Shown here: one piece after another, positions 32,147 to 43,473 of the stretch
Layout of the letters: the number at the start of each line of letters is the position of its first letter
Position numbering within the stretch: position 1 is the first letter of the stretch
Source of the DNA: Prunus persica
Taxonomy: Eukaryota > Streptophyta > Magnoliopsida > Rosales > Rosaceae
DNA: 64,000 nucleotides
Direction: 5' to 3'
Assembly (NCBI RefSeq): GCF_000346465.2
Contig: NC_034012.1
Coordinates: forward strand, 831,134-895,133
Made by a program: the position numbers and the translations under genes
Notes under the pieces: model-generated
Databases searched by the model: none
The model's input: the letters and a program-made list of their open reading frames with translations, nothing else
What the model was told of the DNA's origin: nothing

Positions 32147-34034
32147 TGATGATATATATCATATATATATATCAGATGAGGCCTCTGCACTGCAGGGGCT
32201 CAACAAATTGAAAGAGAATAAATACAGAGGTGACCAGTTGGTGAGAATTGTGTCCTTTAGCGGCAGCTTTTTTTTTTTTTTTTTCTCAGGCTCAAAGGGA
32301 TACTTAATTTTTAGTCCTTGGAGTTTCAATTGGGAAAAAGAAAAAACTTCGGGACACACCCCACCCCACCCCCACAGAATTTCAGTCCTGCGCAGAGGTT
32401 GTGTGGTTTTATGTTCAAAAATGCCTTCATGATTGGATGAAAATGAAAGGTGAAAAGTGAACCCAAGCCATATATATTTTATTACTGCTATATTTATATT
32501 AGTATTGATTTTTATTACTGCTATATTGGGTGAAAAAAAAGAAAGAGATGTTGTATTAAAAAGATTAAACAGGAATTAATAAAAAGAGAGGTCAAGTAAA
32601 TGTATAATTATTAATTAATATAATATAAATATTAAAAAAAATCTTTGTTGGGAGTCAATAGATGTGAAATAGTATGGGAATCAGCAAAGCAAACGTACGT
32701 TATAACAAGATAAATAAATAGGTTTGACAAGAAAACAAAGGCAAGGCAAACGTACGTTATATGATGAGCTGAGCAAGTTGCATGTCCTAAAGGAAACATA
32801 CCAAAATAAGCAAGTTGCAAGTTGCATTGCCACGCAATCAAATAAATATATTTTCAAACCTGCTACCCTCGCTCACTCCTCACTCTCACTCTCCTCACCG
32901 GTCAAGCTCATTCCCTAATTCCAGCCGAAAAGACTTTTCACTCCTCCCTCATAAGTCACATATACAATTAAATTAACTAATGGATGACTCAAAGTCGCGT
33001 CTCTCATCACAATTCTGAAACGCAAGCAAGAAACAAACCCCGTTCACAACACAAGAGAAGTTATATCCGTATCATTCTATAATTTCTTCAAATCCCGATG
33101 CATGCAAGCAATGGATGAGCACGATGAGGGAAGTGTGTGTCTGCAGATTTTGAAACGTAGACATGCTTCGCATGTCGGGCATTGCAGGTTGAGAGACACG
33201 TCGGGGATGAAAACGTCATTCATATTGGTGGGATGGGAATTTGGATGGAAGTTTCCTAATTAATTGATTTAATTTAATTCAAGTGGACAAGACCAAAATG
33301 GCTGAAACCAAATTCATGACATAAGCGGAACGTGGCCTCCATGGCCATGCTGTTTCAGTAACAGATCCAGAGTTGGAGAGGCGGTTTTGAATTGGAAGAA
33401 TATTCTCTCTTTCTTCTCTCTCTGTGAGTCTTGAGTCTGTGTGGCATGCATTGGCAGAAGAAGCATAGGAGACGACAAGTGTTGTGTGACGTCGTAAGCA
33501 AAGCTTGTGGTATTTTTATACTGTTGCTCAAGTAAGCAAAGCGAATAATGATGGTGGAATATGGAATGAATGAGAAAGTAGCAAGCCAAACTTGTCATAC
33601 AGCCAGGAAGCACAAAGCATAACACACTCACACAATGCTGCCTTGCTTGCTGGCATCCGCTTCTTTACCGTCTATGCCGGTCTTCGGTTACCTTTTCATT
33701 TTTTTTAATATAAGTCATAATGAAAAAGAGAAATCAAAAACAGAATTTCGAGCGCATGAATAACTGTTATTATCATTTACTTTTATTAAATCAACTCAAT
33801 TTAGGATGATAAACTCGATTACTCTGTCGGAGTTATTGAAGTGGATAACCCATCTAGCAATAACAATATTGGAAGAAAAAAAATCTACAAGCTCAAGAGG
33901 AGCTCCCAATGAAACGAATTGTTACAATTACAAGGACGCTCCTAAACTTAGGATAAAACTATGTCACCCTCTCGTGACAAAAATTGACCCAACTGAAGCA
34001 TATATAGAATCTAATAGTTGAATGGTATGAGATT
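32147..34034. other. Intergenic region
   Basis: Holds the promoter of the GARP gene, a poly-T run at 32269-32284, and AT-rich DNA. GCAAACGTACGTTATA occurs twice (about 32687 and 32747). No gene seen; short open frames have no recognisable content. Confidence 0.55.
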
Positions 34035-37000
34035 TCAGAGAGGCCTAGTGCGACGGCCTCTTGCCCTGCCACAAAGCAGAGCATTTCTTGGAATTGGGTA
34101 TTCATCTCTCCATGAATTTGCAGGAGAATAGACTCTCAGATAGAACTGCTGGCCCAAATACTGCCTGGCCCAGTTCTCAGACCTCACGTTCCACATTCCC
34201 ACATTGTCCAGTGCCACGTATATTGCAGTCCATGACCTCGGATACACCTGCGCGCACCCAAACAAATCCCAAAATCAAACATTTAATAATAAATAAAAAC
34301 AATCCAAACAATTAGTATTTTCTTACAAAAATCACAATACCTGAGTTGTGCTACGTGCAACTGTGTCTCTCAAATTGTAACGTGCTCTACTTGCTGGTGT
34401 CCACTGTCCTCCATCCATCCTGCAGATTTTATCCCACCAATTAATGTCAAAATCACTCAAGCATATAAGACCAAGAAATAATTTTAACGCCTGGTTTTAG
34501 AACAATACGCATGATCTTACCCCATTACAAAGAATGAATAGCCATCAATGTGCCATGACTGCACGGTGTCTTCCCAATTCTGGAACACAATCTCGACGTA
34601 CTCTCGGAAATTCGCGTGCATGACGGAGGTCTGGAGGTAGCCGCTTCCCCCTGTGGGGTTGGTAGGTATGCTTCCAACGCTGAAAACCCCCGGAATCTTG
34701 AAGTAGTCAGCAAGTTTTAAAGGAGTGTCTGGTTGAACATATGAGACACTATTGACAGCAAACCTCTGCTTCCCATTGATATAAGGAGCAGAGTTTGCAA
34801 GCATGATTGTCCGGGCCGGCTTGATCAATCCGTAGTGGTAGGAGCCTTGGGGATTAGGCCTTGGTCCACTTGCTGTCAAGTTCCAGCTGGTTCAAACACC
34901 AACAAAATGATCAAACTTGGATTTCAGTCAGATTTTAAAAAGCATTGTATGTGTAATGACATATTTATGTGTTATGTTGATATAATGTAGCAGAGAATTT
35001 GAAGTACCGGATAGATCTTGCCTGGCTGAGGGACCAAGCAACCTGTGTGCTAGGACCCCAAGGGAGAGGACCTGAAACTCCCTTGCGCGAATTGCTGTAG
35101 TGAAGAACGGCTGTTGTGGTGAGTACCCGAGGGGTGAAGCGCGAAGAGACAACGACGTAGTAGTCCTGGGCAGGCTGATCAGCTGTGACCAGGACAGAAT
35201 AGGACTGTCCAAGATGGATGTCAAGGGAGTCATAGATGTTCTGGAGTGTATGAGACCCTTCTACCTCAACCAGTTTCAACTTGTGTCCCTGAATTCTGAA
35301 GTTAATGGATGTTGTAAGCCCCACATTTGATATCCTGAACCTATATGTCCTCCCTGCACACAAATTATTGAAACAATGAGGTGCCAATCATGCCTTTAGT
35401 TATAAGCACATGCAAACAAACAGTTACCCAAATGGTAGCTGACAAATTCAAAGAAAGAGCTCTGTTTGTTGAAGGGATACAAAGAAGAAGAGATGTTCAT
35501 TTTAGAATACCTTGATCAACAGTAAACGTGTATCCATTCCAGCCACGACCATTGATGAGAAGCCCATCAGGGGAGGGAAGATTGCGACCAAACTCCAAGT
35601 AGCTTCGTCTCAGTATCTAAATTTCCGAAAAGAGAACATTATATATATATATATATATGATGAGGAACAAAGTTTGAATATTAATAAAACCAAAATATAA
35701 ACATGTTATGTGACAAAATAGAATGCTTAGTTGCTTACATAATGATTAGTCTTATACCAATCACCAGCTAATACAGTGAAGTCTCCAGCAGGATTAGGGA
35801 AAGGAACTGGAATCTTAGGACGGCTCCAGATTCTGATGCCGCCAAACCCTCCAGCTGCTTTGTGGAACAAAAAGGACGGGAAGTAGAAAAAGCTACCAAT
35901 CTGATCCTTGACTTGGATATTGTAAGTGAAGTTCTTCCCTGGTAGGATTGGACAGTTTGTGCCATAAACTCCATCCTGCCATGAGTTCCTTCTCTGCTGT
36001 ATACCATCCCTACAGAAGAAACATTCAGATTGAAACTCAATAGTGTCACTTAAAAGGTTGCATTCACTTAAAAGGTTGCAACTTAATGCATCACTTGATC
36101 ATAAACATAAGACAGATTTTACTATTTATTCTTTCAAATAGGTTTTGCCCTCCAAAATTTTATATCATCAAACTCAAGTTGGATGCATAAAGGAAGCCAC
36201 CAGCAAATTATTTACAATGTGGCAGATAAAAAATCAACAAACTAGTAGTTTCAACTAATAGTCTCCTTCTAACACATTGAACGAGGAACAAGTTAGACTT
36301 GATTGAATGCTGGTTTTGCTTGTCATAAATTAAGGATCTGACTGCACGTGAAGTTAGATCTACTTTGGCTTGTGGGGCTATACAGTAAATGCACTCTTTG
36401 AATGCCAATGTTTTCCACATTTAACAGCTGACATGCGTGCAGTGCAGATGGCAATTCTGCGAAATGGTAAATCAAGAGATATTTTACTTGATTTGTGCCC
36501 ATTTTTACTAACAAATATGTCTGGATTTGGTTCCAGTAATTACTCAAGTTTGATCTAGTTATAAACCGGACAGGGATATAACGCAGATGGGCTCACTATC
36601 TAGGTCTGCGTAACACTTGTTTATTTATAGAATATGATGTAGTTGTGGTGTGGTCCTGTCTGTGGACAGGAAGAGATGCAGCATGTGAAGGATCAGATTT
36701 CACAATACGAGGCCAGTCCCGGTTGCACATACATAATTTTTATTATCATGCAGTGTGGTGTGGTATGGCCTAATATGCAATAGGTTTTTTGAGATAAAGG
36801 CGATAGATTGCATTTAAGAGGAAATTTAATTTGATAACTGAGATTTTAACATTAAAACAACATTCCAAACAAAGTCATGTCCTCAAATGAATGTCCGTAC
36901 CATGACTTAATAAACCCAAACCGACAAAAAGCGACTTAAAGGGCAAAAGTTACTTAAGAGTTTTCTTTTTATGAACAAAAACTCCCTTTATAATTAATAT

Positions 37001-37917
37001 CAAGGATATGCAGCATATTCTAAACTACGGCCAACTTTACTATACTAACCCCAAATTCATTCACATGCTTAATAGACGCATGAGTTATTCTTACTTAGCA
37101 ATGGCATGTATGTAAGGAGATATTAGTCATTAGGAAACAATTAGGGGGAAGATTATTCTAATTTCTATATGAAAGTCAAGTTTTGCAGCCATAGATCTGG
37201 TAGAGGCTGATAAAAAGGTCAAAACTTTCTAGGTTTCGACACAAAACATTTTATCGTTACTGTTTAGTAGCTGAGATAAGGAGGGAAACAAAAAAAAGAA
37301 TAGCATTTTGGAATTCTATGTTTTACCCCAGATTCAGAACAGAATTACTTTCTTTTATTTTCTCAGAAAACAAACAGAATTTTCTATAGATAAAAAAAAG
37401 ACAATAAAAACTGGAAGACAGAAACAGAGTATTTTACCAAGAAATGAGGAATGGTTCACGTAGGTAATTGAACACGCTGATGACTAAGTTATCGTTTGTC
37501 ACAGCATCGATCTGAGGCCCTGGAAATTGCCCATTGATCAAGATCCCCTGCAACAGTTATTCAAATTCAACCCACTAATCAGAAACTCCACTCCACAGAC
37601 GTTGTTTTTTATTCAGAAAGAAAATAAAAAAAGAAAAAGAAAAAGAAAAAGGAACTTCATTTGCTCCCAAGACCAGCACAAATGCTTGAAAGATAATGGC
37701 TTTCTGTCCCAACTAGTAAAGAACAGTTTTGAAAGCTGCAATGAAGTAAAAATGGAAGTAAAAAAGCGAAAAGTACCTGTTGCTTAACACCAAGCGGATA
37801 AATGTCACCATAAGTGATTTTCCAAGTGAAGAACCTATATGGGTCTTCACCATTAACGCCATTAACAAGAAACAGAACCAAAACAATGGCAAAAGAAAGA
37901 AGCTTGCATTCTCTCAT
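34035..37917 (-). CDS. SKU5-similar (SKS) multicopper-oxidase-like protein
   Basis: Eight exons on the minus strand, phases all consistent: 37777-37917, 37438-37547, 35739-36009, 35511-35616, 35008-35353, 34521-34886, 34341-34419, 34035-34247, giving 543 residues, the standard size. It has a signal peptide (MRECKLLSFAIVLVLFLVNG), three cupredoxin-like domains, and the family phrases GILINGQFPGPQIDA, LLINGRGWNGYTF, TNPTGGSGYLQTS, NWEDTVQSWHIDGYSFFVMG, MDGGQWTPASR and DNVGMWNVRSENWARQYLGQ, ending RRTRPL. It belongs to the SKS11-18/NTP303-like pollen and wall group, annotated as L-ascorbate oxidase homologues. Most copper ligands of true oxidases are absent (GSFFYFPSFLFHKA replaces a His-rich site), so oxidase activity is unlikely. 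No GPI-like hydrophobic tail is present. Intron 2 is 1.4 kb. Confidence 0.95.
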
Positions 37918-39048
37918 CTTCTGTTCTAGCAAACTAAAACAAGTTAAAAATGTTTCTTATTCAGATCTATAGAGAGAGAGAGAGTTCAAAGTAGACTTGG
38001 TGAGGTAACCAAATGGATCTCTCTCTCACCAAATCTAACTATGAATCTTTCTCAATTTATCTCTTTCTATCAATGTGGTGCTTTTGTGAGCAGAGCTTAG
38101 CTCATTAGCTCATTTTTGTATGCGAGTAAGAGAACAGTAGATGATGGCTCTTGTCTTGTGAGCTGTCATCAGTGACTTCAAGTCCAGTGCGCGAAATGAA
38201 GTGGTGCATGTGAATGTTCATAGTCCAATCATCTACCGTTGAATTTTAGTTGGGCCCAAAATGAAGGTGTGAAGCCCAACTCTTATCGACTGTTTCTGAT
38301 TGGCCAGTAACTTTTGGTGTGCAAGGGAACTTGCGGTAACAAAATGGAATTGGCCAGTTACTTTTACCAACTTACTCCCAGTCACGTGCAGTTGTATTTT
38401 ATTTTATAATATAGTTCTGTACCTGCAGCCTAAAGACAAAAAATGAGTTAAAAATATATTATTTCACTCAGATAGTCAGATTATTTTACAGTTTTACTCT
38501 ATTATTTCACTCGCCACATTTAAGATATTAAATTCCCATTTGCAGACGAGAGAGAAATTAAAAATCTCTGGTTTGATGATTCAGTAGCATCAGACAAATC
38601 AAATTTTAAGAAGACCAAATGATTCAACATAACATTAATTTTATTAAAATTTCTCCACAAGTGCAGCATCAGTAATATTTTTGAGATAGCATAAGCATTT
38701 GTCTGAAGAAGTTGTGTAGATTAATGCATGTTCAAAAACTACCCTCGCTGCATTTGTTTGTTTTTTCTTTCCATTCATGGACATTGTCACAGTCCTATGT
38801 TATGCTTCAACTATGTAGACACATTGGTGACATAATCTAGAGAAGGCTGTTCTTGTTTCAAAGACTTTGATTCGATTCTTATTATATAATATATACATTA
38901 AATCCCATAGTAACCAACGACTGGCTGTGGATCAATCAAATTAGCTTTAATAGCTCATAATATGGCACTTGCCATCATTTTCTGCATTATAATCTTGCTA
39001 TTCTATAAAGATTAAGAGGAAGGGTGAAGAAATTAGTCTGTTTCTGCT
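37918..39048. other. Divergent promoter region of SKS and rhamnogalacturonate lyase genes
   Basis: A GA-rich leader (37971-37984) follows the SKS start. A TTATATAATATATAC stretch at about 38880 could serve as TATA of the lyase gene. No gene seen. Confidence 0.55.
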
Positions 39049-39147
39049 ATGGCAAAGAAGAAACTGAAACTGAGGAACCAAGATCCCTATGTAAGTTGAT
39101 CATGTTCCTGTGCTGCTAGGCATATTACTCTCTCATCATTTTCTGTT

Positions 39148-39197
<50 letters not shown>

Positions 39198-42100
39198 TGA
39201 ATTTGGGTATTTTTGTTAGGTTATACTGGACAATGGGTTGGTAAAGCTTACAATTTTGAGGCCTCAAGGGTACTTAACTGGCATCAGTTATGGAGGAATG
39301 GACAACCTTTTAGATATCAAGTCAAATGAATCTAGCAGAGGGTAAAAACCTTCATGCATCTCCGATTCTCAGTATTCTTATGTTGATCCAATTTAAATAA
39401 GATGGTTCTAACCATTTTGAACTGTGAGAGTTAACAGAAGCTCAGTGTTGGTAATTTGGCAAGATTTTATACATGATAATCATAAGATAACAACATGGCT
39501 TTTTTCATTTGAAACACTTATCTGTGTTCATTTGCAGATACTGGGATATCAACTGGAATTTGCCAGGAGGTCAAGACATATACACTTTGTATGCTTTTTC
39601 TTTCCTCTGAGATGAAGTATCTTCGATAGTTTCGATTTGTACTTGCCTTTTACCCTATATATGAAAAAGTCAAACAGTCTAACTACACATTGAGTACGCT
39701 GAATTATGTACATTTCAGACTGAAAGGAGCTGAATATAGCGTTGTCCATGAGAGCAATGACAGCTTAGAGATTTCATTCAAGAACACCTATAATCCATCA
39801 TCAGCTCAAGGTGTCAAATTGCCGCTAAGTGTAGATATAAGGTTGTACTTTATTAACATAAGTCTTCTTGTTGTCACTTTTATGATATTGTCATAGTTTA
39901 ATTTGTTATGGTTTTCATGATCAAATGATTACTTTTCAGGTACATATTAAGGACTGGTGTTTCAGGCTTCTACAGTTATGCAATATATGATCGCCCTTCT
40001 GGATGTCCTGCTTTTGATCTTGCTCAGACAAGGATGGTGTATAAGTTGCGAAGAGAGAAGTAAAATCATTCTATTTATTTCCTATTTTGAGTTTCCAAGT
40101 GAATTGGTTCTTGTCTATGTTTTTACATTGATTGAACTTGTGTTAGGTTCCACTACATGGCAATAACAGATGAAAAACAAAGGATAATGCCAATGCCTGA
40201 GGATCTGCTTCCAGGCAGAGGCAAACAACTAATTGTACCTGAATCAGTTTTGCTAGTTAATCCCATCAATCCCGATCTCAAAGGCGAGGTGTGTACCTGA
40301 AATCTTTTCTTGTGTGTTTCTGCACAATGCATGTATGGCACATTGAATTTCGATAAAAAAAATTCCGAACTCTGCTATTTGTATGAGACTGAATGCAGGT
40401 TGACGATAAGTATCAGTATTCAATGGACAACAAAGATGGTGGAGTCCATGGATGGATAAGTTCTGGCCCCATTATAGGATTTTGGGTCATCTTTCCCAGC
40501 CAGGAGTTTCGCAATGGAGGCCCTACCAAGCAAAATCTAACAGTCCACACTGGTCCAACCTGCCTTGCTGTAAAAGTCTATCACTCTAAAACTACTATAT
40601 ATATTCACAAAATCTTAGAAACTCACCTGGATGATGTAAGCAATTCTATCTGGTGCAACAGATGCTTCATGGAACCCATTATATTGGGGAAGATATATTA
40701 GCTCATTTTGAAGAGGGAGAGACTTGGACTAAAGTGTTTGGCCCCTTCTTTGTATACCTTAACTCAACACCAGATGTATCAAAGGCGCACAACTTATGGA
40801 TAGATGCGAAAAAACAGGTACTAATTCATTTCTAGCAAACCATGTTTAACGTCAGTAAAACAAGACCTCCTCTTTTGTGTTTGTTGAAAACCTTAAATGC
40901 GGACTTACTGGTAAATTTTGTACTTGGCTCATCCTAGAGGTTGTTTGAAGAGACAGCGTGGCCTTATGATTTTGTCTCATCACCCTACTATGTTGCTGCT
41001 AAAGAGCGTGGTTTGGTTTCAGGAAGATTATTCGTCCAGGACAGGTTAGTACCAACAAATGAGGATTTCTGTTTAACCAAATCCTTCCATGGCACCACTG
41101 ATTCTATGGTAACTAGTATTATTGTTTATGTTTATTTTGTACATGGCTCCAGGTATGTTTCTGGTTCTCTCATTCCTGCTAAATATGCATATGTTGGCCT
41201 ATCAGTTGCAACAACTGAAGGATCCTGGCAAACAGAAAGCAAGGTAATTACTAACCATTCTTACCCTGCAAAACATGCATATATTGATCTTCCACTTTTG
41301 TTCTTTGCACAACCAATCTTAAGACTTCCTAACAGACTACAAGCTTGAGGCACAAGTAACCTTCCTAATTTGAAATTTGAGATTTCAATTCCATGCAGGG
41401 CTATCAGTTTTGGGTAGAAACAGATTACACCGGAAACTTCACCATCAAGAATGTTATCCCTGGAGTATATGGACTTCATGGCTGGATCCCTGGTTTCCTG
41501 GGTGATTACCTTGGCAAAGAACATATCACCATCTCCGCAGGTACTTTCTACAGCAGAAATTTCTGTGGATGAGGAGGCTATCTTCCATTCTTATAGGATT
41601 CCAGTTCAATGTCAAATCATGCGATACGGTTAGCTAAACATATCAGCTTATGGTTGACTAGTACTCATCATGTAATGTCATATTTCAGTGGTTTTCCAAA
41701 ATTCCTCAGGATCACAAACACAACTTGGAAATCTGACCTATGTTCCCCCCAGAGATGGTCCAACTCTCTGGGAGATTGGCTTCCCTGATCGAACAGCCAT
41801 AGGTTACTATGTTCCTGATGTGAACCCAATGTATGTCAACAAGCTGTTCCTTAACAGCCCTGAAAAGTAAGCAAACTCATCCCTTCCCTAAAAATGAAAC
41901 TAAATTGAACTCTTATTTTTTGTTTGATGTTCACTTCACATTACAGGTTTAGACAATATGGCTTGTGGGACAGATACACTGATGTACACCCTCAATTTGA
42001 CCAGACCTTCATAATAGGCAGCAGTAATCCAAAAAATGACTGGTTCTTTGCTCATGTAGACAGGTCTTTCCTTCTTTCCTTTACGCCATGAATAATGCAT

Positions 42101-42915
42101 ACATTGGTAATGAGCTCATCTTATTATTTGCAATAGAAAACCAGAAACGTTGCCATCATTCAATAAAAGCAGCCTAAATCTTCAAAGACCAAAATGCTTT
42201 CATTCAAATTTACTTGTATGAAATAAAGTACGTGCTTGATATAAATAATTTGACTTTTGCAGGAGGGGGGCAGATAATAAATACCTTCCAACAACATGGA
42301 CAATCAAGTTCAACCTCAACTCTGTAACTACTGGCACATACAAGTTGAGACTGGCAATTGCTTCAGCAACCCGGTCGGACCTGAAAGTATGGATGGCAAA
42401 AGTTCAAGAAAAAAAAACTACTGAACTGTTTCAAAAGCCATAAAAATGAAAAACTTCTCACCTGATATGGAAAACCAAAGCACTACAAGTCCTGAATAGT
42501 TTCTTTCAACAAATTGCATTTGTGTTTGTTCATGAACTTTTCTTAAGTAGCTAGTAATTGCTAGAATTCCCAATAATTAGAAATGCATAAACAACATGTC
42601 ATTAAGTTTACTAATTTCGACAAGTTTACCCTTACTTCTGAGCTGCAGGCCCATGTTAATGATATGGATATAGAGCACCTAGTGTTTCAAGTTTTGAACT
42701 TGGGTACAGATAACACAGTTTGTCGACACGGAATTCATGGACTCTACCGGCTTTTCAGCTGTGATATTTCGTCATCATTTCTGGTTAAGGGAGATAACTC
42801 CATATTTCTTACACAAGCTAGGGGTGGTGATGCACTCTGTGGAGTTCTATATGACTATGTAAGACTGGAGGCTCCCGCAACCGCAGAGAGATCTGAATTA
42901 TCAACATTGGCTTGA
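39049..42915 (+). CDS. Rhamnogalacturonate lyase (polysaccharide lyase family 4)
   Basis: Fifteen exons: 39049-39090, 39220-39341, 39538-39588, 39719-39841, 39940-40059, 40147-40288, 40399-40569, 40662-40817, 40938-41044, 41153-41243, 41399-41540, 41689-41866, 41947-42063, 42263-42386, 42649-42915. Lengths add up in phase to 650 residues, normal for plant PL4. The enzyme cleaves the rhamnogalacturonan I backbone of pectin by beta-elimination in the cell wall. Domain order: N-terminal catalytic fold (VILDNGLVKLTI, YWDINWNLPGG, YDRPSGCPAFDLAQTRMVYK, HGWISSGPIIGFW), a fibronectin-III-like middle (FWVETDYTGNFTIKNVIPG), and a C-terminal carbohydrate-binding-like domain (TLWEIGFPDRTA, RHGIHGLYRLF, GDNSIFLTQARGG, GVLYDYVRLEAP). 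No obvious signal peptide at the chosen start, as in several plant relatives. A GT microsatellite sits in intron 1. Confidence 0.94.
39160..39196. repeat. (GT)n microsatellite
   Basis: About eighteen GT units in intron 1 of the rhamnogalacturonate lyase gene, preceded by a T run. Confidence 0.92.
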
Positions 42916-43473
42916 TGACGGTGCCTCTATCAAACACAAAAGCGTTTCAAACCATTTTACAGCAAGCGAGTGTTTCTCAAAGATGTTCTTCATAATACAG
43001 AAACCTTGTTAATAAAAGAAGCACATAACCTTATCATTTCGTTCTTTTTATGTTATTTAAGTTGCATATATTTATATTCTACATTACCCATTTCTAGTAA
43101 CGAAAACATGTTTTTACTATCACTTTTATGTGTTTCAGTTTCCTCCCCATTATTTATGTTGTAATAAGCATATTAAGTTATGAGAGGGGGGAATTAATTA
43201 GAAAATATATAAGTCATTGTTCATAACAAGAATCTGAAGATACTAAACAAAATACAAGCCATTCAGTTTGGGAGTTGCATTTTAAGTGAACTATTTCATC
43301 CACGAAACTTCATACAAAATGTAAACGCAACAATCCAACTTCCATATCATATTCATATGCAATCTATACTCAAAATACCATGCAAGGCATGCATGGCAGG
43401 ATTGCCAGTCGACCACAAGAGAAAGGTCGGTGCACACACGAAAAACTCTATCATTTATGTCACCAAACTGACA
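42916..43473. other. Intergenic region, convergent gene ends
   Basis: 3'UTRs of the lyase (+) and TDP2-like (-) genes; AT-rich, nothing else seen. Confidence 0.6.

Noticed and set aside
32106..32162. N-terminal extension MIYIITLSLSLSLSQ of the GARP factor
   Set aside because: It is translation of the GA/CT microsatellite in the leader; the following Met (MKSSLKG) is a more natural start.
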